In this document: piece by piece, positions 24,158 to 33,864 of the stretch | Position numbering within the stretch: the first letter of the stretch is position 1 | Layout of the letters: each line of letters opens with the position of its first letter | Assembly: GCF_024298865.1 (NCBI RefSeq) | Contig: NZ_CP101161.1 | Location: 1,571,227-1,635,226, forward strand | Direction of reading: 5' to 3' | Origin: Halorarius halobius | GTDB lineage: Archaea; Halobacteriota; Halobacteria; Halobacteriales; Haloarculaceae | Length of the DNA stretch: 64,000 nt | Position numbers and translations under genes: made by a program | Notes under the pieces: model-generated | Database searches by the model: none | What the model saw: only the letters and a program-made list of their open reading frames with translations | What the model was told of the DNA's origin: nothing

Positions 24158-25375
24158 ATGGTAGAGTACGATGTCGCAATAATCGGTGGTGGCATCTTTG
24201 GCTGTTCGATTGCGAAACACCTGTCGGAGAAGTCCGACCTTTCGCTGTGCGTCCTCGAAAAGGAATATCACTTAGCTCAACACCAGAGCGGCCGAAACTC
24301 CGGGACGCTACATCTGGGCGTTGTGACAGAGGCCGATATAAAGCCGGGAACGCAGTTGGCGGAGTTTACTATCGAAGGATCTCGTCGATTAAAAGACTAC
24401 TGTAGGGAACACGACCTCCCGATTTTAGAAAGAGGCATCATGAAAGCAGGGACCGGGAAGGAACAACGAGAAAAGGTCGAAAAGCTGTACGAGAGCGCCG
24501 CTCAATCGGGAGTAAATGTTGAATTATTGGAGAGTCAAGAAGAAATCCATGAGATCGAGCCCAATATAACGGGTGACATTGCCCTCTATTCTCCCGAATC
24601 GGCAACTGTCGACACAGGTCCCATTACGCATAAACTGGCACAACAGGCGTACGATAACGGAGCGGACTTTTATATGGGATGTAAAGTAAGTGAGATAAAC
24701 GAACGGAACGAGAGAACCCATGTCCGGACAAACAAAACCGACATAGATGCTGATTACGTCATCAATGCGGCAGGCGTAAAGGCATTAGATCTCGCGAATA
24801 TGATGGGGGTCGGCAGCGAATATCACGCGATCCCATTCCGAGGTGTGTACTTCGAACTCGTTCCCGAAAAACGACACTTGGTGAACACAAATGTGTATCC
24901 AACAATCGTTGGACCCAGCTTCCAGGTGGGCGTTCACTTCACACGACGTCCTGACAACAGAGTGATTGTTGGGCCAACTGGGATGATCGCATTGGGATCG
25001 GAGACGTACGGAAAAACCGAGTTCAATATCAAGGAAATTCTCAAAACAGTCTCGTCGCGAAGCTTTTGGAATTTTATCGGGTCGAAAGAGACGATGAAAC
25101 TCGCTTGGAACGAATTGAACAAAACGTATCGAAAAAAGGAGTTCCTGCAGCACTGTCGTAAACTAATCCCCGACATCCAGAGCGAAGACATCGAGGAAAG
25201 TTACGTTGGGATCTCTCACTGGTTGTTCGACCGGAGCGGACAGCGGGTTGATGATGCTGTCATTGAAATTGACGATCGCTCTGCTCATCTTCTGATGCCA
25301 CAGCCAGGATTCACATCTGCCTTGACGACAGGGGACTACGTTTCTGATAAAGTACTAAAGCAGGTATCCCACTAA
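24158..25375 (+). CDS. FAD-dependent oxidoreductase, L-2-hydroxyglutarate oxidase (LhgO) type
   Basis: A 405-residue flavoenzyme of the DAO superfamily. The N-terminal dinucleotide-binding motif is VAIIGGGIFGCSIAKHL, with the acidic end of beta-2 in CVLEKE. HQSGRNSGTLHLGV at 45-60 is the family signature of LhgO-like oxidases. DYVINAAGVKALDLANMMG near 205 and PIRGVYFELV-like FRGVYFELVPEKRHLVNTNVYP follow. LhgO oxidises L-2-hydroxyglutarate to 2-oxoglutarate; related members use other 2-hydroxy acids, so the substrate is open. The gene is AT-richer than its neighbours and carries its own TATA box. A DapA-family gene follows 117 bp downstream and could supply or use the oxo acid. The rather isolated pair, next to a transposase remnant, suggests transfer. 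Confidence 0.85.
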   Translation: MVEYDVAIIGGGIFGCSIAKHLSEKSDLSLCVLEKEYHLAQHQSGRNSGTLHLGVVTEADIKPGTQLAEFTIEGSRRLKDYCREHDLPILERGIMKAGTGKEQREKVEKLYESAAQSGVNVELLESQEEIHEIEPNITGDIALYSPESATVDTGPITHKLAQQAYDNGADFYMGCKVSEINERNERTHVRTNKTDIDADYVINAAGVKALDLANMMGVGSEYHAIPFRGVYFELVPEKRHLVNTNVYPTIVGPSFQVGVHFTRRPDNRVIVGPTGMIALGSETYGKTEFNIKEILKTVSSRSFWNFIGSKETMKLAWNELNKTYRKKEFLQHCRKLIPDIQSEDIEESYVGISHWLFDRSGQRVDDAVIEIDDRSAHLLMPQPGFTSALTTGDYVSDKVLKQVSH

Positions 25376-25491
25376 TCGTGTACATCGAAGCAAGCGGGAT
25401 CGCTCACTGGGAGTTGTCTTTCGGCACGGTTATTCTGAAAATTCCTGAATTTATAGCAAAACGTAAATAGCACACGTCTAAATATAATATT

Positions 25492-26397
25492 ATGCTTTCG
25501 GTTGAAGGGGTCATACCTGCCAGCCTTGTGCCTTTCAAAGAAGACCAGACTATCCACCAAGAGGGATATCAGGACCATATCAGAGAGTTAGCCTCGAACG
25601 ATCGAATTGACGGGATCTTGAGCAATGGGCACGCGGGGGAAAGCTACGCGCTTACTTCTAACGAACGAGCGAAAATAGTCAGCCTCGCTAAAGACGCCAG
25701 CAAGGATACGGAGATCTATTCTGGAGTGAGCGGATCGACAACGGGGGAGGTGATTGACGATGCTGTAAACGTCCAAGAAGCCGGAGCAGACGCTGTAATG
25801 GTTGATCCACCGGCGACCCCGATTACTGGCCGACCCCGGGCGGCAATCCAATTCTATCAGGAAGTGACCAATGCAGTAGACGTTCCTGTTGTTCTATTTC
25901 AGACGTCTGCGGCTTCCGGACAAAATTACGCCCCGGATTTGTTAGCCGAACTCGCTACGATAGATGGTATCGTAGCAATCAAAGAGGGAGTGTGGGATGT
26001 CGACCATACGCAGGATGATATCGTCGCTCTTCGAGAACAGGGAATAGACGTGAATTACCTCATGGGCAACGATGAACACCTTCTCCCCTGCTATGCGTTT
26101 GGCGTTGATGGAACGGTAGTCGAATTAGCAGCAGCAGTACCCGAATACATTTGTGACTTGTACAGCTCCGTCCGATCTGGGGAGTTACAGCGTGCTCAGG
26201 AGATTCATCAACAGCTTATGCCGCTTCTCGACGTGATCTATCAGGATCCGAAACACGATTCGAGCATTCGCTTGAAAAAATTACTCGAACTGCAGGGCCG
26301 TTTACCTACTTCGATACCGCGAAAACCGGCTCTCCCGATCCCTGAAGCCGAAACGGAACAGATTAAGAACGAATTGGAACGACTCGGCCTCCTCTAG
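25492..26397 (+). CDS. DapA-family (dihydrodipicolinate synthase / N-acetylneuraminate lyase superfamily) aldolase or lyase
   Basis: A 301-residue class I aldolase-type TIM barrel. The Schiff-base Lys is in IVAIKEGVWD at about residue 165, and the substrate-carboxylate loop is GHAGE (canonical GSTGE). The usual Y-N-x-P motif is replaced by LFQTSA, so the proton-relay Tyr is missing; true dihydrodipicolinate synthase activity is therefore unlikely. The family cleaves or forms C-C bonds in 2-oxo acids, often in sugar-acid or hydroxyproline catabolism. The gene shares the lower G+C content of the upstream LhgO-type gene and probably works with it. A TTTATAG sequence at 25450 is a possible TATA box with a short leader. 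A second family member in this window (46106) retains the YNIP motif. Confidence 0.83.
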   Translation: MLSVEGVIPASLVPFKEDQTIHQEGYQDHIRELASNDRIDGILSNGHAGESYALTSNERAKIVSLAKDASKDTEIYSGVSGSTTGEVIDDAVNVQEAGADAVMVDPPATPITGRPRAAIQFYQEVTNAVDVPVVLFQTSAASGQNYAPDLLAELATIDGIVAIKEGVWDVDHTQDDIVALREQGIDVNYLMGNDEHLLPCYAFGVDGTVVELAAAVPEYICDLYSSVRSGELQRAQEIHQQLMPLLDVIYQDPKHDSSIRLKKLLELQGRLPTSIPRKPALPIPEAETEQIKNELERLGLL

Positions 26398-26436
26398 TAA
26401 CCACCACAAGCCGGCGTGCTCACCACGGACCCGTAA

Positions 26437-26890
26437 CTAGACTCGCGCCGTGTTGGTCGCCATCGGCGCGTCGATCGACTGCCCCGGCAAGAGGTAGTCC
26501 GTCCACTCGTCGAACTCCTCGAGGGGGTCGATGCGATCACGGACAGCGTCAATTCCGACTAGAGGTTCGACCGTGTTCCGCGTTTGACGGGTGTCTTTGT
26601 GCTCTCCGTCGCGAACCCGATATAAGGGTCGTCTCCCTCTTCGGAATCTAGGACGGGGTAGCCGACGTAGGTGTTCAGTCATGATCGACGCGAGGTGATC
26701 GTCGTCTCGTCTCGGCCCGGACCGCGGTCGATTTCTTCGATGTAATCCTCGAGCATCTGGACCGCCGGGTCGTGGTTGCTCTCGCAAGTGATGTCGTCAG
26801 CGTCGCTTGCGTGGGGGAGAAGACGGCCAGCGTCGTAGAACTCGCTGTGGGGAAAGGCCGTGGTCACAATGGACGGAAGCACGCCCCCAG
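26437..26890 (-). pseudogene. Frameshifted remnant of an unidentified gene
   Basis: On the minus strand a protein-like reading runs in pieces: LPSIVTTAFPHSEFYDAGRL to EDYIEEIDRGPGRDETTIT (26882-26695), then NTYVGYPVLDSEEGDDPYIG in a second frame (about 26680-26580), then VGIDAVRDRIDPLEEFDEWT to a stop near 26437. The acidic composition and smooth hand-over between frames suggest one decayed gene with at least two frameshifts. I do not recognise the family. It fills the gap between the DapA-family gene and the S9 peptidase; nothing else is seen in 26,398-27,000. Confidence 0.45.
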
Positions 26891-27000
26891 TAACTACCTA
26901 CATTCGAACCCAACAGTAGTTCAAGGCGATAAATCCGTTCGGGTCTGTTCAAGGGCCCGCTGGCGGTTTTTATCGTCGTCCTGAAATCGTCCCCTGTCGC

Positions 27001-29055
27001 CTACTGGAACGACGGGCGGTCGTCAATCCCGAACCCTGACTCTAGGACCGGCGACTGGTCGTGATGCTCCGAGTACCCGTTTATCCAGCGAATGATTCGT
27101 TCGAGCCGATCGACCACGTTCCGTGGCTCGCCGGCTCGGGATAACTCGTGGCCTTCGTCCGGGTATCTGACGAAACACGTGTCGACATCGTTCTTTTTCA
27201 GTCCTCGGTAGAACAGCTCCGACGTGTTGATCGTGGCTCGGTAGTCCTCCTCGGCGTGCATGAGTAGCGTGGGGGTCGACACTTGATCGACGTAGGCGGC
27301 CGGGGAGTGGTCCCAGAGTAGTTCGTGATTTTCCCAGGGGACCGTCCCGAACTCGTCCTCGATAAATTTGAACCCGTCAGTCGATCCGTACATCCCAGCG
27401 ATGTCGTTGACGCCTCGCTGCGAGACGGCGGCTTTGAATCGGTCCGTGTGGCTGACGATCCACGATGTCATGAAGCCGCCATAGCTGCCGCCGATTACGA
27501 ACGCGTTCGACTCGTCAACGTAGTCACGCGCCGACACAGCATCGACCCCAGCCATGATGTCCTCGTAGTCGGGACCGCCCCAATCCTGATATATTTCCTG
27601 CATAAACTCTTCTCCCCAACCGACGGAACCCCTGGGGTTACACCAGAAGACCACGTACCCCGCAGCGGCCAGACATTGGAACTCGTGCCACATCGTACCG
27701 GCGGTGGTCCAGAGGTAGTGGGGGCCACCGTGAACCTCAACTGCCAACGGATAACTCTCGTCAGGGTCGAAGTCGGGTGGCGTGAGGACGTAGCCGTGAA
27801 TCTTCTCACCCTCTGCGTTCTCGAAATGCAGTTCTTCCGGCTTGCTGACGTGGCGGTCGGCCAGGTAGTTCTCGTTGACGGTGGTCACCCGACGAATTCC
27901 GTCACCGTTGGCTGTGGCCACGAAAACGTCACCGGGGTGATCCCACTCGCTTTGTGAGAACACGAGATGGTCTTCCCCGATGTTGAAGCCAGTAACGTGG
28001 TGGACTTCCTCATCGAGAATTGCCTCAGGGTCTGACGACCCATCAGCTCGTACCCGCCAGATCGGAATTCGGCCGGGGGCTGGGGTACTAAAGTACAGAT
28101 ACTCTTCGTCCGGGCCCCACTTCGGACGGTCGGCGAGGCGACGGATCATCCGGTCGAACCCCTCTGTGAGAACGGTCACGTCATCCGCCTCCGAGTCGTA
28201 TAGGGCGAGGTCGGTCTGTTGCATCGTGGCTCGTTCGGGCTCACGAACGGTGAACGCCACTTGCCCGTCGGCGGTAGCCGAGACGTCCGGAGCCGCGGGG
28301 TACGAAGCAGGGAACGTGAACTGGGTGAGCTGTGTCTCGGTCCCCGAATCTAAGTCGTACGAGAGAAGGTCTTGGATGTTGTTGTCGTCCGGATCACCGG
28401 TCTGTTTGCTCGTGTAGTAGAGCGTCGATGCGTCGCCCCACTCCGGACTCAGGAAGTCATGGTCGCCGCTGGTCACCCTCGTGACGGTGTCAGACTCGAG
28501 GTCGAGGACGTACACGTGGCTTCGTTTACCGTTGATGAAGCCGTCGTGGGTGGTGTATACGGTTCGGGTTATTACCCGCGGATTCGGCTCCTCGCGCTCG
28601 TACTCCAAATCGGGATCGACCTCGAGGTCGATGCCAACTTGCTGCTCCTCTGCGGTCGTAGCTTGCGTGAACGCGATCCGCGTCCCGTCCGGGCTCCATC
28701 GATATTCAGAGACTCCCCCGATCACGTCCGTCGCCTGTCGGGCTTCGCCTCCGTCGGCTGGCATGACCCAGAGCTGGGGAGTCTCGTCATCGCCGACGCG
28801 CACGAATGCTAATCGGTCCCCGGATGGCGACCACGCGGGATCAACATCGACCGTTCCGGGGGACGTGAATCTGCGTGGACTGCCCCCCGTTGTCGGAGCG
28901 ACCCAGATCGTCGTCTCGTACTCGGTCCCGTTCTTCGGCGTCTTGATCGGGTAAGCGATCCGTGATTCGTCTGGGGACAGTGCTGGATCTGTGTCCAACT
29001 GTCCGGTAGTTACTTTTGATATCTCGTGGTAATCTTCCGGCTCTATCAAACTCAT
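27001..29055 (-). CDS. S9 family peptidase (acylaminoacyl-peptidase / prolyl oligopeptidase type)
   Basis: About 684 residues. The first 400 form a seven-bladed beta-propeller with repeated blade motifs (YRWSPDGTRIAF, AWSPSGDRLAFVR). The C-terminal alpha/beta-hydrolase domain has the nucleophile in IGGSYGGFM, the acid in HAEEDYRATI and the catalytic His in PDEGHELS. It should cleave short peptides in the cytoplasm, removing acylated or N-terminal residues. The ATG at 29055 is preferred over a GTG at 29073, since MSLIEPEDYHEI begins the conserved part. The neighbours are an M24 peptidase on the same strand and, further on, a peptide ABC importer on the other strand, so it probably digests imported peptides. 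Confidence 0.93.
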   Translation of the reverse strand: MSLIEPEDYHEISKVTTGQLDTDPALSPDESRIAYPIKTPKNGTEYETTIWVAPTTGGSPRRFTSPGTVDVDPAWSPSGDRLAFVRVGDDETPQLWVMPADGGEARQATDVIGGVSEYRWSPDGTRIAFTQATTAEEQQVGIDLEVDPDLEYEREEPNPRVITRTVYTTHDGFINGKRSHVYVLDLESDTVTRVTSGDHDFLSPEWGDASTLYYTSKQTGDPDDNNIQDLLSYDLDSGTETQLTQFTFPASYPAAPDVSATADGQVAFTVREPERATMQQTDLALYDSEADDVTVLTEGFDRMIRRLADRPKWGPDEEYLYFSTPAPGRIPIWRVRADGSSDPEAILDEEVHHVTGFNIGEDHLVFSQSEWDHPGDVFVATANGDGIRRVTTVNENYLADRHVSKPEELHFENAEGEKIHGYVLTPPDFDPDESYPLAVEVHGGPHYLWTTAGTMWHEFQCLAAAGYVVFWCNPRGSVGWGEEFMQEIYQDWGGPDYEDIMAGVDAVSARDYVDESNAFVIGGSYGGFMTSWIVSHTDRFKAAVSQRGVNDIAGMYGSTDGFKFIEDEFGTVPWENHELLWDHSPAAYVDQVSTPTLLMHAEEDYRATINTSELFYRGLKKNDVDTCFVRYPDEGHELSRAGEPRNVVDRLERIIRWINGYSEHHDQSPVLESGFGIDDRPSFQ

Positions 29056-29073
29056 TTCTGATTGACGTTTCAC

Positions 29074-29581
29074 AAACCCTCTACAAAAAGATTCACCCGT
29101 TGCCAGTGGTCGCGTTAGGTCCGGGGATGAGGCGGACGAGTTCCGAGTGTCTATGCCGGAGCTCGATCAACTTAGTGGACTTACCGAGTGATCGAATTGT
29201 CGTTTGTGAAGCGCAGACGAACTCCCGAGTGGGGATTCAAGTGGGCATCCGGTGTCATCTCGCCGGCGTTTCAACGAGGGATGCCAGTCAGTGTCTGGAT
29301 AAGTTGGGAGTCAAATGCAGCTAGATCGGTGTTCATAATGTAGTGAGCCGACGCAGAACCCGAGATGAGGGGGTGCCGTTGCCCACGTTCGTCGCCTCCT
29401 CATCCCTCTCGAAAAATAGCGTCGATAGGCCTCTGCCGTCACGGGGTTCTTCTCTTAGCTAAAGACGGATGGAGTTTCAACCAGGCCGAACCACAGACAG
29501 CAGAATCGTGGCTCCAAGCCCTCACTATCCGTCACCGCTCACGCCAAGGTAAACGCGAACTGGCCGGTTTCGCGGTAACGC
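29074..29581. other. 508-bp stretch without a recognised gene
   Basis: Nothing with a clear protein family or RNA signature is seen. Open frames are short and Arg/Ser-rich or broken by stops. A weak protein-like start (MNTDLAAFDSQL on the minus strand from about 29337) breaks off after 21 codons. The promoter of the S9 peptidase gene should lie in the first 60 bp, where the minus strand has a TTTTTGTAG sequence. Confidence 0.4.
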
Positions 29582-30775
29582 TCACTCGACAGGCAGTAGA
29601 TTCAGCTCTCTCTGTGGTTCGGTCAGGTATGTGGCCCCCGACTCGGTCACCCTCACCATCTCCTCCTGAGCCAGATACCCCCACTCGGTCTCAATCCCGA
29701 GTTCGATAGTGTACACTTCGTTCCGGCTCACCTCGCGGTACGGTGCCTCGCCGTAGCGTTCCCATGTTGGGCCGAGATACGTCCCACCGTCGTGTACGCG
29801 ACGTCCCACCTGATGGCCTAAGCCGTGCTTGAATTCCGGCCACCCTCGTCCGGTGATTACCTCACGCGCCGCCGCGTCCACCTCATGCCCTATCACGCCC
29901 GGCTCAAGTGCGTCAAACCCGGCGTTGATCGCCGCTCGTACGTCGTCAAATGCCGACTGGAGACTCGCGGGCGGGGCCGTCTCCCCCTGTTTCGGATGGT
30001 AGTACAGTCGCTGCATGTCCGAACAGTAACCGCCGTAGGAAACTCCGAAATCAAGCCGCAGTACCTCACCCGCGGGTAGCGTGCGACTCCCCGGCTTTGC
30101 GTGTCCGTGATCCGCTTCAGCTCCGGCGGTGACGATCGGACACATCGCCTGGTCCCAAGCGGTTTCCAGTCCTCGCTGGTCAATCCGGTCGTGGATGAAC
30201 GTCGCTACATCGGCTTCCGTCCAACTAGGTTGCCAGGAGTGGTGCAGTTCCTTAAGGAACTCCTGTGCCGAATCAACTGCCTCCTGAATACGGTCCAACT
30301 CGGTCGACGATTTAGCTCCGCGCACGTCACCGATCACGGCCGTCGCTTCGGTGAGTGTCTTCTCGTATTCGGTCCCATCAAGGTAGTTCTTCAATTCGAG
30401 ATACAGCCCGTGACTCAACCCGTCTGCGGTGCTGTCGCTCCGAGAGTAGTTCACTGCTATCGTCTCTGGGTCGATCTCCGCGAGAACGTCAAGGAACACC
30501 TCTTCCAATGATTCTTCATACGCATACACGTCGAAAAAGCCGATATCCCGGATGTTTCCGGCGTCGGCGGACTCACAGACAACGATCTTCCGACCGGTTC
30601 GGGTTAGCAACACCATCCCTGGCCAGATGAACTCCTCGCCGAGTACCAACGATTGCATCGGATCGGGTGTGTCGGCAGTGTCTCTCCCAAACGTAATCCA
30701 AACGTCTACGTTTCGCTTATCTAGAGCTTCTATAGCCTGATCCGTCTTCTCCCGTACAATGGTTTTATCTGACAC
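29582..30775 (-). CDS. M24 family metallopeptidase (Xaa-Pro dipeptidase / aminopeptidase type)
   Basis: A 397-residue pita-bread enzyme. The N-terminal 160 residues form the creatinase-like domain (NVDVWITFGRDTADTPDP). The catalytic domain has the five metal ligands: Asp in LRLDFGVSYGG, Asp in CSDMQRLYY, His in GLGHQVGRRVHDGG, Glu in YTIELGIE and Glu in AQEEMVRV. It should remove an N-terminal residue before proline, or split Xaa-Pro dipeptides. It is transcribed away from the ABC importer at 31154 and points towards the S9 peptidase gene 0.5 kb downstream. A second M24 protein (37496) lies at the other end of the importer operon, so the transporter is bracketed by two related peptidases. Confidence 0.9.
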   Translation of the reverse strand: MSDKTIVREKTDQAIEALDKRNVDVWITFGRDTADTPDPMQSLVLGEEFIWPGMVLLTRTGRKIVVCESADAGNIRDIGFFDVYAYEESLEEVFLDVLAEIDPETIAVNYSRSDSTADGLSHGLYLELKNYLDGTEYEKTLTEATAVIGDVRGAKSSTELDRIQEAVDSAQEFLKELHHSWQPSWTEADVATFIHDRIDQRGLETAWDQAMCPIVTAGAEADHGHAKPGSRTLPAGEVLRLDFGVSYGGYCSDMQRLYYHPKQGETAPPASLQSAFDDVRAAINAGFDALEPGVIGHEVDAAAREVITGRGWPEFKHGLGHQVGRRVHDGGTYLGPTWERYGEAPYREVSRNEVYTIELGIETEWGYLAQEEMVRVTESGATYLTEPQRELNLLPVE

Positions 30776-31120
30776 GATGAATCACGATTTCCGTTCACGG
30801 ATTGGCGCTAAAAACCTTCGGGATAATCCCGTCGTTTCGCTAGAGAGTGTTGGTGTCGTGCCGCTGACCGGATCGGCAACCTTGTCTGGTCAAGACGTAC
30901 CTGCCACCTGACTGGGTACAGAGGCTCGAATCAGAGATATCGGATACTCGCGACATCGTCTTGTTTAAAAGAAGCCGCGCTTGGACGCTTTCGAAGGCAT
31001 TGGCCAGTAATTCTACCGATGAAACAGAACAAGTCCGTGAAGGCTCTCACCCAGGCCTTGCTGATCGGAGGGCGATTGGAGACGACGAACTTCACCGTGT
31101 TTAAGAGGCCAAGAAAGATT

Positions 31121-31128
31121 TTTATATT
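31121..31128 (+). promoter_or_regulatory. TATA box of the first peptide-importer operon
   Basis: TTTATATT lies 26-33 nt before the ATG at 31154, consistent with a leaderless mRNA. The rest of the 378-bp gap from 30776 to 31153 shows no gene that I can support. Confidence 0.65.
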
Positions 31129-31153
31129 CTCCTCTTGCACAGGATGTGTAGTC

Positions 31154-32884
31154 ATGACACATGATAGTACTGATCAAGAGAGTGCTATTTCAACTAGCGA
31201 TCTCGAGGGTCCGTCCATCGACCGTCGTACCACGATCAAGCTGCTGAGCGCCGTGGGTATGGGTGGACTGGCTGGTTGTACCAGTGGTGATCAGGGAGAC
31301 ACGCCTACCTCTGGGGGTGGGGGAGAAGAGGACAGCGACACCACGCCCGCCAATGGATCGTCGAGTAAGGGTGGAACGATGAAAGCAGGGTGGAACGTGA
31401 GTGAGTTCACCCAGATTGACCCCCATTACTCGGCGCTGACGCAGTCGAGCATGCTCCTCGGCAATCTGTTCAGCGGTCTCCTTGAGGTCAAAAAGGACTT
31501 GTCCGTTCAGGGTGACCTGGCGAGCGACTGGTCGGTTTCGAACGGTGGGAAAACGATCGAGTTCCAGTTGGTCGAGAATGCACACTTCCCCTACAACGGC
31601 AAGAACGTCACCGCAGAGGACGTCAAGTATTCGTTCCGGAGAGTGATCGAGGAAGAGACTCCGCACGCGAACAAGTTTTCCACCCTCGAACCGATCGACG
31701 ATGGTGGGGTCGAAGTGAACGGGGACTACAGTCTGACTCTCAACTTCGAGCAGGCGTTCTCGCCGGTGTTCATCTACCTCACGCCCGACCTCGGGAATGC
31801 AGGTGCCATTGTCTGCCCCGAAGCAGTGGAGGAGATGAGTGATGAGGAGTTCAAGATCAAACCACAAGGATCGGGGCCGTTCCACATCACGGAGCACTCG
31901 CTGGGCTCCACGATGAAGACGAAAGCGAACGACAACTACCACAAATCTGACTCCGACGGGGTCCAGCTTCCGTATCTTGACGCAGTCGAATACGAACCGC
32001 TCAAGGAAGCGTCGACCCGGACGAACGCCATAATGACCGGGTCCGTCCAGTTCCTGAACTGGCCTCCAGACGCTCAGTCTGACACGCTGAAAGGGAACAA
32101 CGAAATCACAATCGACAGCCGCATGGGGCCGAACTTCGGTGGCTTGGCGTTCAACACGCAGGCAGAACCGTTTAACAACAAGAAGGTCCGCCTCGCGGTG
32201 TCAAAGGCGATAGACGCCGAACGGTTCGTTCAAGAAGCCCTGTTGGGCAATGGCATGGCCGACACAGGTGTCTACAGCCCCTCTCAAGGCTGGGTCTATC
32301 GCGACGAATATGACGGTTCAGAAGGCAATATTGGCGGTCCAAAAAAGTCGCCCATCCAGCAGTATGATCCCGAGGAGGCCCGTCGTCTCGCGGAGGAGGC
32401 TGGTGTGATGGGAATCGAAATCGAGATGTTGACCTCCCCGCCCGAACTCCGTGCCGCGAAAGTTCTCCGTTCACTCCTAGGCGAGGAACTGAACTGGGAC
32501 ATAACAATAGAGCAGCAGGACGCGTCCACGGTCTTCGAGCGGCTCCCGAAGGGGAACTACAAGTTCATCCCGTTCGGGAACAGTGTCTCGCCGGACCCCG
32601 ATGGCCTGACCTACCTGCTGTACGGCCCGGCCGACTCGACGTATAACTGGTGGGGGCCGTACGTGAACGATGAGTTGATGGAATTGCTCGAGAAACAACG
32701 CGCTCAACTCGACCGCGAGGAACGGAAGAAGACGCTCTGGAAAATCGAAGACATGCTTCTCGAGGAAGCACCGTGGTCGTACTTTGAACACGAAACAGTC
32801 GAGGCTGCCCGCCGGAAGAGTGTCAAAAACTACACTCACATCGGGGTCATCAATCGTCTCCGCTCCGTCTGGCTAGAGGAATAA
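31154..32884 (+). CDS. Peptide ABC transporter substrate-binding lipoprotein (family 5, DppA/OppA type)
   Basis: About 576 residues with a Tat lipoprotein signal (RRTTIKLLSAVGMGGLAGC) and a low-complexity Gly/Asp/Ser linker, then a family 5 solute-binding protein. Typical stretches are LASDWSVSNGGKTIEFQL, FPYNGKNVTAEDVKYSF and NNKKVRLAVSKAIDAERFV. It should be anchored outside the cell and bind peptides or similar nickel- or amide-containing ligands for the permease pair that follows. The ATG at 31154 is chosen because it fits the TATA box and puts the signal near the N-terminus; an in-frame ATG at 31019 would add 45 residues across the promoter. It is the first gene of a five-gene operon (31154-37188). 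Confidence 0.93.
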   Translation: MTHDSTDQESAISTSDLEGPSIDRRTTIKLLSAVGMGGLAGCTSGDQGDTPTSGGGGEEDSDTTPANGSSSKGGTMKAGWNVSEFTQIDPHYSALTQSSMLLGNLFSGLLEVKKDLSVQGDLASDWSVSNGGKTIEFQLVENAHFPYNGKNVTAEDVKYSFRRVIEEETPHANKFSTLEPIDDGGVEVNGDYSLTLNFEQAFSPVFIYLTPDLGNAGAIVCPEAVEEMSDEEFKIKPQGSGPFHITEHSLGSTMKTKANDNYHKSDSDGVQLPYLDAVEYEPLKEASTRTNAIMTGSVQFLNWPPDAQSDTLKGNNEITIDSRMGPNFGGLAFNTQAEPFNNKKVRLAVSKAIDAERFVQEALLGNGMADTGVYSPSQGWVYRDEYDGSEGNIGGPKKSPIQQYDPEEARRLAEEAGVMGIEIEMLTSPPELRAAKVLRSLLGEELNWDITIEQQDASTVFERLPKGNYKFIPFGNSVSPDPDGLTYLLYGPADSTYNWWGPYVNDELMELLEKQRAQLDREERKKTLWKIEDMLLEEAPWSYFEHETVEAARRKSVKNYTHIGVINRLRSVWLEE

Positions 32885-32907
32885 ACCGCCCGATCTATTC
32901 TACAGAT

Positions 32908-33864
32908 ATGAAACGATATATCGTAAAACGCGTGCTCCATGCAATCGTTATCACATGGTTGGTAGCCACCACGTTGTTTTTCGGCGTCCGGTTACTCCCA
33001 GGCGGCCCCGTTAGGACGATGCTCGGAAAGCAGGCCACCGAAGCGAAGATCCGGGCGCTGCGCGAGGAGTTGGGCATGAACAAGCCCCTCCACGAACAGT
33101 ACATCGACTGGTTTGTCGGCCTGCTCCAGTTCGACTTCGGGACGAGCATCCGGACGGGACAAGCGGTCACCGAGTCCATCATGCTAGCGCTTCCAAAGAC
33201 GCTCTCGATAGGAGCGCTGGCGGTGCTCATCGGACTCGTAATCGCTATACCGACAGGCGTTATCAGTGCAACTCGCCGCCATGAACTTCCCGACTACGTG
33301 GCGACCTTCATCGCCTTTTTCGGGCTCTCTGCACCGTCGTTTTTCATTGCGATTCTGCTGATGGTCATTTTCGCGGTCCGGTTCGAGATACTGCCCGTGT
33401 TCGGGTACACCCCGCTTTCGGAGGGGTTCGTACCATGGTTCCAGAGCATTCTGCTACCGGCTATTTCGGTCGCGTTACCTTATACTGCCGTCGTGATGCG
33501 GATGATGCGGTCCTCGCTACTTGAAGTGATGGGCACCCAGTACATGCGCACGGCAAAAATGAAGGGTCTCAGCCGACAGACCCGCTTCTACAAACACGCG
33601 CTTCAGAATGCCCTCATCCCGGTTGTGACGGTCGCCGGCATCCAGTTAGCGGTCGTCATTGGTGGGAGTGTGACGGTCGAGATTGTCTTCGGTATCAAGG
33701 GAATAGGTCGGCTCATCGTCTCTTCGATCCTCAACCGTGACTACCCGGTGACCCAAGGGGTCATTCTGGTCATCGCTAGCGGATTCATCCTCATCAACCT
33801 CCTAATTGACATCATGTACACTGCGATCGACCCCCGTATTCGGTATGGAGACGAAAACGCATGA
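32908..33864 (+). CDS. Peptide ABC transporter permease (DppB type)
   Basis: A 318-residue inner-membrane permease. The first helix is preceded by MKRYIVKRVLHAIVI, as in DppB proteins, and LLPGGPVRTMLG plus the LGMNKPLHEQYIDWF segment are family marks. About six helices follow, with the EAA-type loop region MRTAKMKGLSRQTRFYKHALQNALIPVVT contacting the ATPase. It pairs with the next permease to form the channel for ligands delivered by the lipoprotein. The start lies 23 nt after the upstream stop, and the stop overlaps the next start by 4 nt (ATGA). Confidence 0.92.
   Translation: MKRYIVKRVLHAIVITWLVATTLFFGVRLLPGGPVRTMLGKQATEAKIRALREELGMNKPLHEQYIDWFVGLLQFDFGTSIRTGQAVTESIMLALPKTLSIGALAVLIGLVIAIPTGVISATRRHELPDYVATFIAFFGLSAPSFFIAILLMVIFAVRFEILPVFGYTPLSEGFVPWFQSILLPAISVALPYTAVVMRMMRSSLLEVMGTQYMRTAKMKGLSRQTRFYKHALQNALIPVVTVAGIQLAVVIGGSVTVEIVFGIKGIGRLIVSSILNRDYPVTQGVILVIASGFILINLLIDIMYTAIDPRIRYGDENA

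Noticed and set aside
30776..31153. Possible small gene before the first importer (either strand)
   Set aside because: Frames lack family motifs, and the plus-strand one would place 45 residues before a clear Tat lipoprotein signal and across the TATA box.
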